Assembly (NCBI GenBank): GCA_934294885.1
Contig: CAKRAK010000036.1
Location: forward strand, 1 to 13,501
Reading direction: 5' to 3'
Length of the DNA stretch: 13,501 nucleotides
From: an uncultured Lachnospiraceae bacterium
Lineage (GTDB): Bacteria; Bacillota; Clostridia; Lachnospirales; Lachnospiraceae
Made by a program: the position numbers and the translations under genes. Positions within the stretch are counted from its first letter, which is position 1. Each line of letters starts with the position of its first letter. Of the stretch, positions 7,042-13,260 are shown piece by piece. The notes beneath the pieces were generated by a model, which was not told where the DNA came from, did not search any database, and saw only the letters and a list, made by a program, of their open reading frames with translations.

Positions 7042-7779
7042 TTATATAATGTATGTATTGATAACATTAACCATTTCGGCTTTTATACGAGTCAGATATT
7101 TTCTACTAATTGGAAGTTTTTCTCCATTTCTCAAAACAATCGTATTGCCTTTGATCATATGAATTTGGTAAACATTAACCAATATACCTTTATAACATAT
7201 AAGAAAAGGATAATCTTTAAGTTTGGTTGTCCAATCAGAAATTGTACCTCTGGCGGTAATTATGTTATTAAAAAAATGAAATTCAAGTCTTTGTGATTTG
7301 GCGTTGATTGTTTCTATAAACAAAATTTCCATAATATCAACAGGTACCTGTTCATTGTTTTCTGTATCAAGGATTGTGATGTATAAGTGCCTTTTTTCCT
7401 CTCTTTTTACAATTTCATCCAGGACGGCATAAAGCTTTGCTTTATCTAATGGTTTTTGAAAATACTGGTAGGGATGTACAGAAAAACTGTCCTGCATATA
7501 CTTCGGATAGTTGCTGATGAAAATAATATAGACATCTTTGTCTTGCTTTTCTGTAATTATCCTTGCAACATCAATGCCATTATAATCTGCGATTTCTACG
7601 TCTAAAAGAAAAATAGTATATTCCTTTCCGTTGTTCAGGGCATGAATCAAATCCTCGGCTTTACAGTATTGATCAAACTGGATTATGTTGTTGCTATTAA
7701 AAATATATGGCTGCAACAATGTATTTATTTCCTGAAGAAAGGAAATGTCATCGTCACATAAGGCAATGTTTATGGTCAT
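7042..7779 (-). CDS. agrA: LytTR-family response regulator (AgrA-like)
   Basis: A 245-residue two-domain regulator. The receiver domain (1-125) has the acidic pair Asp9/Asp10, phosphoacceptor Asp60 (IFLLDVEIADYNG), Ser89 and Lys109 in YQYFQKP. The C-terminal LytTR DNA-binding domain (about 135-240) shows the ten-strand pattern with DIMEILFIETINAKSQRLEF, ARGTISDWTTKL, FLICYKGILVNVYQIHMIKG and LPISRKYLTRIKA. LytTR proteins usually bind two short direct repeats about two helical turns apart; I could not identify a convincing pair in the divergent promoter region. ATG 7777-7779 overlaps the end of agrB by four bases (ATGA), so translation is likely coupled, with a GGAG at 7790-7793. It should be phosphorylated by the downstream kinase and activate the agrD operon and its own operon (inference). 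Confidence 0.92.
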   Translation of the reverse strand: MTINIALCDDDISFLQEINTLLQPYIFNSNNIIQFDQYCKAEDLIHALNNGKEYTIFLLDVEIADYNGIDVARIITEKQDKDVYIIFISNYPKYMQDSFSVHPYQYFQKPLDKAKLYAVLDEIVKREEKRHLYITILDTENNEQVPVDIMEILFIETINAKSQRLEFHFFNNIITARGTISDWTTKLKDYPFLICYKGILVNVYQIHMIKGNTIVLRNGEKLPISRKYLTRIKAEMVNVINTYII

Positions 7780-8399
7780 TTTTTGAGGTCTCCGTTGGTA
7801 TTTGTTTTGTTAACAAGAATTCCTATGGTTTGATTAGCTACAGTTATGTATAGACATAATGTTATGAGAAAACAAAGTTGGTTGATTGTCTTAAATGTCA
7901 ATCCTCCATATACAATCGTTATTAGTGTAAGTAACATAAACGTATATTGTTTTTTTCGTTTCTTTTCCGTTATCGAAAAATGTTTATTTATATTCTCGAC
8001 GGGGGACAATATCATAATTATTACAGCTGGAATGAAAAATAATAGCTCTAAAGATAGGGGGAGATTGTTTTTCATAAAAGGCGCAATGTTATACAAGGGC
8101 TTGTATAACAATATGACAATAAAAAATAATGAATAGGATAAAATGCTACACGTAAATCTATTCCTGGCATGGAAACCGCCGGCAACAGACTTTAGGGCGG
8201 ACATACATAGAATATAAATAATTGAACCGGGTACGTCATTACAAATGAAACCCAGAACAATAAGACTGGTATTATAAATTAGTAAATCATATAAATACTC
8301 AAAGCAGTAATTATATTCATCGAGATATGTTGAATCTATAATGTTGTGTTTTTTGAAGTATGAAGTAGTTTTTATACTTAGATGATGTGAAAGAACCAA
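7776..8399 (-). CDS. agrB: AgrB-like peptide-processing membrane protease
   Basis: A 207-residue polytopic protein of the AgrB family, the cysteine endopeptidase that trims the C-terminus of AgrD and helps form the (thio)lactone ring. The hallmark GGFHARNRFTC places His77 and Cys84 with the spacing and even the numbering of the S. aureus enzyme. Four to six hydrophobic segments follow, with a Lys/Arg-rich loop (TEKKRKKQY) before the last two. The start is TTG at 8399, chosen because GGAGG lies seven bases upstream on the minus strand (complement of 8408-8412) and no ATG fits. It is the first gene of the minus-strand operon. Unusually, no agrD follows it: its stop overlaps the regulator gene. 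The likely partner is the agrD on the opposite strand, 229 bases away start to start. Confidence 0.92.
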   Translation of the reverse strand: MVLSHHLSIKTTSYFKKHNIIDSTYLDEYNYCFEYLYDLLIYNTSLIVLGFICNDVPGSIIYILCMSALKSVAGGFHARNRFTCSILSYSLFFIVILLYKPLYNIAPFMKNNLPLSLELLFFIPAVIIMILSPVENINKHFSITEKKRKKQYTFMLLTLITIVYGGLTFKTINQLCFLITLCLYITVANQTIGILVNKTNTNGDLKK

Positions 8400-8436
8400 G
8401 ATATAGCCTCCATTTACTGTTAATTAGTTAAAATGT

Positions 8437-8465
8437 ATTATATTATATTAAAATTGTTTTGAAAA
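8437..8465 (-). promoter_or_regulatory. Candidate promoter of the agrB operon
   Basis: On the minus strand two overlapping TATAAT hexamers occur (complement of 8437-8442 and 8442-8447), 37-48 bases before the agrB TTG. A weak -35 (TTTTCA, complement of 8460-8465) lies 17 bases upstream of the first. The -10 is perfect but the surroundings are very AT-rich; a poor -35 would suit an activated promoter. Confidence 0.4.
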
Positions 8466-8471
8466 GGGTAA

Positions 8472-8545
8472 AGGGATAAGAGGTAAAAAAAACGGTATGA
8501 AATGCGGATATGCATTTTATGCCGTTTTTTTTACCTCTTATCCTT
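8472..8545. repeat. Long inverted repeat with bidirectional terminator core
   Basis: The arms at 8474-8505 and 8512-8543 are complementary over 32 positions (two G-T pairs when written as plus-strand RNA), extended by two more pairs at the base (8472-8473 with 8544-8545). The loop is six bases (GGATAT). The inner part has eight A, a CGG...CCG stem, then eight T, which forms a rho-independent terminator in both directions. The outer GGATAAGAGGT/ACCTCTTATCC arms extend the pairing beyond the T-tract, which an ordinary terminator does not need. It lies between the divergent agrB and agrD promoters, where neither predicted transcript would pass through it. Confidence 0.85.
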
Positions 8546-8548
8546 GCC

Positions 8549-8580
8549 TTGAAATTTGAAGAAATGAAGTATGCTACAAT
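8549..8580 (+). promoter_or_regulatory. Candidate promoter of the agrD-effector operon
   Basis: TACAAT at 8575-8580 is preceded by TG at 8572-8573, giving an extended -10. A TTGAAA at 8549-8554 is 20 bases upstream, longer than the ideal 17, which fits a promoter that depends on an activator. The predicted start of the mRNA, near 8587, leaves a leader of about 40 bases before agrD and lies to the right of the inverted repeat. Confidence 0.45.
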
Positions 8581-8627
8581 TAATGTGTGATTGCAATCTC
8601 AAAACTCAGGATGAAAAGGAGAACTTT

Positions 8628-8795
8628 ATGAAGAAAAAATTATCCAATGTAGTTTTAAAGTATGGTTCAATATTCTGTGCCATAGCTGTGGCTGTTACAA
8701 ACTTTGGGGTATTAAGTTGTAGAGGTCAGTTTTATCAGCCACGTGAACCTAAAAATCTAAAAATGCTTTTTAAAGGAGATGATAAAAATGTGTAA
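8628..8795 (+). CDS. agrD: AgrD-like cyclic lactone autoinducer peptide precursor
   Basis: A 55-residue peptide from ATG 8628, chosen for the AAAAGGAGA site (8614-8622) about six bases upstream; an ATG at 8571 lies inside the predicted promoter. The layout is that of clostridial AgrD peptides: a basic, amphipathic N-terminal helix (MKKKLSNVVLKYGSIFCAIA), a small-residue stretch, then SCRGQFYQPREPKNLK. Cys31 would supply the thiolactone, with a ring ending at Phe35 or Tyr36. The following Q-P-R-E-P-K matches the (E/Q)-P-x-x-P-K type tail that AgrB removes. The C-terminal tail to residue 55 is somewhat long and basic/acidic. It is the first gene of the plus-strand operon and its TAA overlaps the next start (ATGTGTAA). 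Function in signalling is established for the family; the exact ring and cut site are inferred. Confidence 0.88.
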   Translation: MKKKLSNVVLKYGSIFCAIAVAVTNFGVLSCRGQFYQPREPKNLKMLFKGDDKNV

Positions 8796-9177
8796 TGTGA
8801 AAAGAACAATAACGGGAATTATGTTGGTTTGTGCGATGGTTACATCAATGAGTATTACTGTGTTGGCAGCGACTACAACGACAAAATTTAGTTATGCAGG
8901 AAAAACTGTTAACTGTTCATTAGCTGTTGACTGGAAGGTCGGAAAAGATAATGGTACAGCAAAAACATATGTAAGTGGAGGAAGTGGAAGCTATCCTCTG
9001 GGAGCATATTGTAATGCATATAAGAATGGTTCGTTATTAGGAGGAAGCAACGTAACATCTTTTGATACAGCTAAAATTTCAATTTCTTATACTGCAGATG
9101 AATTCAGAAGCTCACATAATATCCAGAATTCAAATAGAGTACCATTAAAATCATCGAAACTTACATTGACAGATTAA
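8788..9177 (+). CDS. Small secreted protein, candidate effector or bacteriocin-like
   Basis: A 129-residue protein from ATG 8788, supported by AAAGGAG (8772-8778) nine bases upstream; the ATG at 8779 overlaps that site. It overlaps the agrD stop by eight bases. It has a classical signal peptide: basic start (NVKR), hydrophobic core (about residues 8-26) and VLA-A as a signal peptidase I site after about residue 27. The mature part, about 100 residues, is rich in Ser, Gly, Thr, Tyr and Asn with alternating strand patterns (TKFSYAGKTVNCSLAVDW, SGGSGSYPLGAYCNAYKNGS). Its two cysteines (43 and 75) could form a disulfide. It contains no enzyme motif. The position between a signal peptide gene and an ABC/permease set recalls lactococcin-972-type loci, but the sequence itself is not one I recognise. 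Toxin, adhesin or matrix protein are all possible. Confidence 0.8.
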   Translation: MCNVKRTITGIMLVCAMVTSMSITVLAATTTTKFSYAGKTVNCSLAVDWKVGKDNGTAKTYVSGGSGSYPLGAYCNAYKNGSLLGGSNVTSFDTAKISISYTADEFRSSHNIQNSNRVPLKSSKLTLTD

Positions 9178-9201
9178 TTTAACATAGTCAGAAAATGACT
9201 T

Positions 9202-9239
9202 CATATCTCCGGGGCACAGAATGGTATCCCGGAGATGTG
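9202..9239 (+). promoter_or_regulatory. Intercistronic hairpin before the permease genes
   Basis: CATATCTCCGGG (9202-9213) pairs over 12 positions (one G-U) with CCCGGAGATGTG (9228-9239) around a 14-base loop. No T-run follows, so it is not a standard terminator. It sits 25 bases after the stop of the secreted-protein gene and its right arm holds the GGAG that would serve an ATG at 9240. It could stabilise the upstream agrD-effector message or hold down permease translation (inference). Confidence 0.7.
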
Positions 9240-9263
9240 ATGAAATGGATTTGGGAGGACTAT

Positions 9264-10289
9264 ATGAAGGCATTATTTCGGCATGTATCATCATGGCTTC
9301 TTTTGATAGGCGTGACTGTCTCATTTTTTGCATTTATAAATGCGTCAGATATATATGACAATGTTCAGAATGCGGTGGATGAAATAAATGAATATAAGTA
9401 TAAATCCATGTATAGTATTCATCTTTCGGATTTTTTTGATGGAAATGTTTTGCTTAACGGACTAAAGCAAATTCCGGGCAATATTGTGGCTGTAGGAAAT
9501 TATCTTTATATAAATCAGACAGAGAAGTATCAGGAAACAGAAATCATGATAAAACAGAACGAAAAGCTGGCGTATCCTGTGAGAATAATTGATAAAGACG
9601 GGGATGTATACATAGGAAAGAAGTTAGAGGAAGCATGTTATAAGAATAAAGGGATATTGTACATAAAAATAGAAAATAAAGCCTATAGGGTTGCCGGAAT
9701 CGTTTCCAGTAATAATACAGATGTTTTGAATTATAAGATTATTATATTAAATGATTCCCAATTAGTTGAAAGTGTATTAGAAGGCGGCTCCATTACAGTG
9801 GAGTGTGGGTCAAATTTATATGGTTTAAACCAGTTTGTCAGTGGCTTTTATGATGAAAATGAAGGGAATGCATATATTGATTTTAACCGTATTTCCGACA
9901 GATATATCGAGGTGGGAAGTGAAACTTCCAATCAGGAATTTTATATAGTGATATCGTTATTTGCAATGATTAATTGTATTGTTATTTCTGAATTTTGGAT
10001 ATTAAGGCGGAGAAAAGAAATCATTATAAGAAAATTGTTTGGTTTTACGAACAGACATCTATTCGGTTATATCTATAGTCAAATAGTAAAAATCTCTGCA
10101 ATCGCAGTCTGTATTATTTTATTAATAGAAAAAATTCTTAGCAAAGTGGGCATTATAGATTATTCGTTATCTTTGAAAAAGACGATACTGGCGGGATTAT
10201 TTGTTATTGTATCCTCGTTAATTGTGACTATAATACCGGTAAAAATGGCATCTGATTTTAAACTTGATGCCGGCAGGGAGATGATATAG
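9264..10289 (+). CDS. FtsX/MacB-like ABC transporter half-permease 1
   Basis: A 341-residue membrane protein. ATG 9264 was chosen for GGGAGG (9253-9258) five bases upstream; the in-frame ATGs at 9195 and 9240 lie in or directly after a strong hairpin. Topology fits the MacB/FtsX class: one segment at about 8-27, a roughly 200-residue extracytoplasmic domain, then three segments (about 225-246, 267-288, 307-326). The motif RRRKEIIIRKLFGFTNRHLF (248-267) is the FtsX cytoplasmic coupling loop (K-E-I-x-I-R-K-x-x-G). The protein ends only two bases before the next gene. With its partner permease and the ATPase it should form one transporter that works on extracytoplasmic substrates by mechanotransmission. 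It is more likely to serve in immunity or release of the secreted protein than in ordinary import (inference). Confidence 0.82.
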   Translation: MKALFRHVSSWLLLIGVTVSFFAFINASDIYDNVQNAVDEINEYKYKSMYSIHLSDFFDGNVLLNGLKQIPGNIVAVGNYLYINQTEKYQETEIMIKQNEKLAYPVRIIDKDGDVYIGKKLEEACYKNKGILYIKIENKAYRVAGIVSSNNTDVLNYKIIILNDSQLVESVLEGGSITVECGSNLYGLNQFVSGFYDENEGNAYIDFNRISDRYIEVGSETSNQEFYIVISLFAMINCIVISEFWILRRRKEIIIRKLFGFTNRHLFGYIYSQIVKISAIAVCIILLIEKILSKVGIIDYSLSLKKTILAGLFVIVSSLIVTIIPVKMASDFKLDAGREMI

Positions 10290-10291
10290 GT

Positions 10292-11491
10292 ATGCGTAAA
10301 TATTTGGTGATTCAAAAAATTCTTGAATACATATCCAGAAGAAAGATTAATTTCTTCCTTACTACGCTATTAATTGTAGTTACGTTATATATGACGTCAA
10401 TGGTTATACATATGTATGTGAAATCTATTTATTATATGGTTCAGACAAAAGAAGTATTTTCAGATGAAAATATTTTGAATATTCAGATATTAATGGATAA
10501 TCAGGAAAACGACAATTATTATGAAAATGTGGATGTGTTTTTTTATGCTATGAAAGACCGATATGGAGATAACTTTGGAAAATTTATGTACCTTACTGTG
10601 AATTACATTATTGAGGGAAAAGACGAAAATCTTGATACATTATATTTGGATGAGTCTTTGTTTGATTTGTGTAAGGTGGATTTTCATATAGATTCGGCAG
10701 GTCGGGAATTGTTAGAGAAGGATGTTTCATTGATTCCCGGCTTTGTCAGTAAAGGGAATTTGAATAAATATCCGATAGGAACAATTTTGCAAAATAGTAA
10801 TATCAACACGAAAACGGTTATTGTTGGATATTTTGATGACGATGCAAGGTGGGCACCGGGTTTGCTGCTACATTCTCAGAATGCTGCCATTGATTTAAAT
10901 AATTACATTGTATCCGGGATGGATAATCAGTACTTTGCATTTCAAAGCATGTTTTATGCGAACACATTTAATAGTATATATGTGAAAACAGGCAGCCGTT
11001 ATGATATTTTTTCATATAAGGAAGAAATCAGAGAAATTGCTCAAAAATTTCATGTAAAATGTTACATTTATACGGTGGATGAGCTGATAAATGAAGAGAA
11101 ACAGGAGAATAAAACTCTTATGAGTGCCCTTGGAATGATGGTTGGTTTTGCGGTATTCGTAGCATTGGCGGGGATTCTTTCGTCCTATCTGGCAGATGTT
11201 GGAAGTTGGCAAAAAGAAATCGCAATTATGTATTTAAATGGTGTTGCGCCGGGTGATGTTTATTTCATTATTTTATTGGAAAATTTAATTAAAGTAGTGC
11301 TGGGTTTAAATATTGCATTTTATTTATACGGACATAAATTATCTTTAAACGATTATGAAATTTATTGGAGTAAGGTTGTTCCGATATTAATATCCGGTAC
11401 ATTAATTTTCGTTGTTTTATTCTCTTATATTGCATTTAAAACGGTTAAACAAAGAAAATTACTTAATATTTATGGAGGTTCAAGGTTATGA
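10292..11491 (+). CDS. FtsX/MacB-like ABC transporter half-permease 2
   Basis: A 399-residue membrane protein with the same architecture as its neighbour: one segment at about 20-42, an extracytoplasmic domain of about 230 residues, then three segments (about 277-300, 322-346, 361-382). The coupling loop is WQKEIAIMYLNGVAPGDV (306-323), the counterpart of K-E-I-A-I-x-x-x-x-G in FtsX proteins. The extracytoplasmic domains of the two permeases are not obviously similar to each other, so they probably form a heterodimer. The start lies three bases after the previous stop and its stop overlaps the ATPase gene by four bases, so all three are translationally coupled. Lactococcin-972-type loci usually have one long fused integral membrane protein with seven or more segments; two separate halves would be an equivalent split form (inference). 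Confidence 0.82.
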   Translation: MRKYLVIQKILEYISRRKINFFLTTLLIVVTLYMTSMVIHMYVKSIYYMVQTKEVFSDENILNIQILMDNQENDNYYENVDVFFYAMKDRYGDNFGKFMYLTVNYIIEGKDENLDTLYLDESLFDLCKVDFHIDSAGRELLEKDVSLIPGFVSKGNLNKYPIGTILQNSNINTKTVIVGYFDDDARWAPGLLLHSQNAAIDLNNYIVSGMDNQYFAFQSMFYANTFNSIYVKTGSRYDIFSYKEEIREIAQKFHVKCYIYTVDELINEEKQENKTLMSALGMMVGFAVFVALAGILSSYLADVGSWQKEIAIMYLNGVAPGDVYFIILLENLIKVVLGLNIAFYLYGHKLSLNDYEIYWSKVVPILISGTLIFVVLFSYIAFKTVKQRKLLNIYGGSRL

Positions 11492-12162
11492 TAAGCATGT
11501 CAAATGTCTGCAAAATCTATGCCGGTGATACTTATAAAATCACAGCACTGGAGGATATAAATATAGATATTTGTGATGGTGAGTTTGTGTCGATTATGGG
11601 AAGAAGCGGTTCCGGAAAAACCACATTACTTAATATATTGGGTTTTCTTGATAAACCGACATCCGGAACATTTTTATATGATGATTTGGATGTTTCGGAT
11701 TTATCCATGAAAAAAATGTGGAAATTGAGGAGAGAAAATGTGGGTTTTGTTTTCCAGAATTTTGCACTAATTGAAAATAATACAGTTTTTGAAAATACGA
11801 TTCTGCCACTACAGGCAATTAATATTCCTAGAAAACAGGCAATACAGAGGACGAATGAAATACTAACAAAGGTAGGAATTTATAATCTGAAGAAAAAATA
11901 TCCCGGACAAATATCCGGAGGTCAAAAGCAAAGGGTGGCAATTGCCCGGGCGCTAATTGGCAATCCTAAGCTGATACTTGCTGACGAACCGACAGGAGCA
12001 TTGGATAGCGAAACAGGAAATGAAATCATGGATATTTTTGAGGAAATTAACAAAGAAGGTAAAACGGTTATCATTGTTACTCATGATGAAAAAATTGCAG
12101 CCAAAACAAGGAGATGCATACGATTGGAACAATCAAAGGTTTTGGAAGATAGCTCTTATTAA
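11488..12162 (+). CDS. ABC transporter ATP-binding subunit (MacB/LolD type)
   Basis: A 224-residue nucleotide-binding subunit with all core motifs: Walker A GRSGSGKT (38-45), Q-loop Gln90, signature ISGGQ (142-146), Walker B LILADE (162-167) with catalytic Glu167, D-loop GALD and switch His199 (VTHD). Its size and the sequences FVSIMGRSGSGKTTLLNILG and PTGALDSETG place it in the MacB/LolD/lipoprotein-release clade. This group pairs with FtsX-type permeases and includes the lactococcin-972 and antimicrobial-peptide exporters. ATG 11488 overlaps the stop of the second permease (ATGA), with GGAGG about ten bases upstream. It should power the heterodimeric permease. The last about 15 residues are short and variable, without an extra domain. 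Confidence 0.93.
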   Translation: MISMSNVCKIYAGDTYKITALEDINIDICDGEFVSIMGRSGSGKTTLLNILGFLDKPTSGTFLYDDLDVSDLSMKKMWKLRRENVGFVFQNFALIENNTVFENTILPLQAINIPRKQAIQRTNEILTKVGIYNLKKKYPGQISGGQKQRVAIARALIGNPKLILADEPTGALDSETGNEIMDIFEEINKEGKTVIIVTHDEKIAAKTRRCIRLEQSKVLEDSSY

Positions 12163-12186
12163 ATTATTAGGTGAAGGAGAAAAAGG

Positions 12187-12639
12187 ATGCGTAAGCGTAC
12201 AGTTTTTATGACAATATTGGTATTTGCGATTTTGGTAATTATAGGGATGTTATTTACAGTAAAGAGCAAATGGAAGGAAATAACAAGTACCTTCGGTCCT
12301 CTTAACGTTATGGGAATAGATGATGTCGGATCCATTCACGAAAACAGAAGCGTTTCTTCCTTTGCGTTATCAGAAAAAGGGGATTATTATTTGTCTGGAA
12401 GTATTACCGTGAAGAAAGGAACTGCTTCCTGTGTTATAACCTGTGATGGAAGTGTCATATATAAAGAAAGTTTTAATAAAGGCGATTATCAGATAAAAAC
12501 GGATATTTTTAAAGATAAAAAAGGTGAAATCAGCATGGAAATCTCCGCATCGGATGATGTGGAGGGGGATTACAGTATCGCTTTGTATACAAGAGAACGC
12601 AAATTTTATCAGATTATCAGGAGGCTGCAAGAATATTGA
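12187..12639 (+). CDS. Anchored extracytoplasmic protein, candidate immunity or adaptor factor
   Basis: A 150-residue protein from ATG 12187, with GGAG (12176-12179) seven bases upstream. A basic start and one hydrophobic segment (about 6-25) act as a signal anchor. The remaining about 125 residues should lie outside the membrane. They look beta-rich (SVSSFALSEKGDYYLSGSIT, GEISMEISASDDVEGDYSIA) with two close cysteines in TASCVITCDG, which suggests a small immunoglobulin-like sandwich. I recognise no family. As the last long gene of the operon beside an ABC/permease set, it could protect the producer from the secreted protein or help the permease bind its substrate (inference). The 24-base gap to the ATPase gene keeps it in the same transcript. 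Confidence 0.75.
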   Translation: MRKRTVFMTILVFAILVIIGMLFTVKSKWKEITSTFGPLNVMGIDDVGSIHENRSVSSFALSEKGDYYLSGSITVKKGTASCVITCDGSVIYKESFNKGDYQIKTDIFKDKKGEISMEISASDDVEGDYSIALYTRERKFYQIIRRLQEY

Positions 12640-12749
12640 TTAGCGGGATAGATTGTTATGAAGTTGGAGGAGACGTGTTTACCTGTGTTTATCGGTTACT
12701 TGTTTTTATGAATAATCGAATAATTTTCGAGGATGCACCATTATGGTGA
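12636..12749 (+). CDS. Possible tiny coupled reading frame (37 residues)
   Basis: A TTG at 12636-12638 overlaps the stop of the anchored protein in a TTGA arrangement, with AGGAGG at 12619-12624, 11 bases upstream. The frame reads (M)ISGIDCYEVGGDVFTCVYRL then LVFMNNRIIFEDAPLW to TGA. The four-base overlap fits the coupling style of this operon, but the spacing is long, the start is TTG and I recognise nothing. It may also be the start of a gene cut by rearrangement, because acetyltransferase debris follows. Confidence 0.25.
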   Translation: MISGIDCYEVGGDVFTCVYRLLVFMNNRIIFEDAPLW

Positions 12750-12774
12750 CAGGTTATTTTAAAGTGATGGTGTT

Positions 12775-12903
12775 ATGTTAAAGTGTAGAGAATTAGGTGT
12801 TGAAAGATGCTACGTCAATTCTTATGATTGGAGAAGAAAGTTTTACAATGCATCCGGCTTTATTACAGAAGATACAATAGGATTTTATCATAAGAAAATA
12901 TAA
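12775..12903 (+). pseudogene. GNAT acetyltransferase C-terminal remnant
   Basis: Forty-two codons from ATG 12775 to TAA 12901-12903 read like the last helix and strands of a GNAT acetyltransferase: LKCRELGVERCYVNSYDWRR, KFYNASGFITEDTIGFYHKK. The pattern (K/R)-E-L-G-x-x-x-x-Y-V-N-S-x-x-x-x-x-x-F-Y-x-x-x-G-F is typical of the C-terminal part of these enzymes. The acetyl-CoA loop and everything before it are missing, and the frames upstream (12650-12774) do not supply them. It is therefore a decayed tail, not the missing part of the left-end acetyltransferase, which lacks its N-terminus instead. Confidence 0.7.
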
Positions 12904-12917
12904 TAAAAGAATACTAG

Positions 12918-12973
12918 AATCCATACCTATTGGCAATATATTTGAAAATTGCCGAAAGGTGTGGATTTTGTTT
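12918..12973 (+). terminator. Terminator downstream of the effector operon
   Basis: Bases 12918-12937 (AATCCATACCT..., ending GGCAAT) pair almost fully with 12948-12967 (ATTGCC..., ending AGGTGTGGATT) around a ten-base loop, with one mismatch and wobble pairs. TTTTGTTTG follows. It probably ends transcripts of the agrD operon that read through the remnant acetyltransferase. Confidence 0.75.
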
Positions 12974-13045
12974 GCTTTGAGAGTATATAGCTTAATGAGT
13001 TTCTTAATCATATGATTGCACAAAACATGTTTTTATTATGGTGGA

Positions 13046-13195
13046 ATGGGATGCATATTGGACAATTTAGCAAATTTTATTGGAGAAATGGTAGTAAAGT
13101 ATGCGGAAGCAATGGATTTGGATAATTTGCCGGATCCGTATTTTTATCTTCATAGGGAAAGAATAAGACAGTTGTACACGGAGTTATATAAATAG
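13046..13195 (+). CDS. Small hypothetical reading frame (49 residues), uncertain
   Basis: The frame from ATG 13046 (or TTG 13058) to TAG 13193-13195 includes GEMVVKYAEAMDLDNLPDPY and FYLHRERIRQLYTELYK. It looks like real protein: amphipathic helix, a D-x-x-x-x-P-D-P-Y turn, then a second charged helix. No convincing ribosome binding site precedes ATG 13046. It ends 133 bases before a regulator gene on the same strand. It may be the tail of a longer lost gene. Family not recognised. Confidence 0.35.
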   Translation: MGCILDNLANFIGEMVVKYAEAMDLDNLPDPYFYLHRERIRQLYTELYK

Positions 13196-13260
13196 AGGAA
13201 TATAACAAAGTTCAGAAATGCAAAAATCTCTATTGAAAGAAAAGTTGCAGCATGATACTA

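Noticed and set aside
7846..8136. 96-codon plus-strand frame opposite agrB
   Set aside because: It lies wholly antisense to a clear agrB with H77/C84 motifs, has no ribosome binding site and reads as random sequence.
8415..8431. Two GTTAA copies near agrB as a LytTR binding site
   Set aside because: They are only eight bases apart, while LytTR sites are usually about two helical turns apart, and they fall between the predicted -10 and the agrB start.
8571..8627. Longer start for agrD, adding 19 residues
   Set aside because: The extra codons lie in the predicted -10 region and leader; ATG 8628 has a strong ribosome binding site and the normal M-K-K-K start of AgrD peptides.
8628..8795. Reading the agrD peptide as a lanthipeptide or two-peptide bacteriocin precursor
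   Set aside because: No modification enzyme is nearby, the core has one Cys and few Ser/Thr, and an agrB, kinase and LytTR regulator are adjacent.
9195..9263. Longer start for half-permease 1, adding 23 residues
   Set aside because: The added part is encoded by the hairpin at 9202-9239, while ATG 9264 has a better GGGAGG at the right distance and gives a normal membrane-protein start.
12793..13023. 76-codon minus-strand frame
   Set aside because: It covers the GNAT remnant and the terminator hairpin on the opposite strand; no start signal and no recognisable protein pattern.
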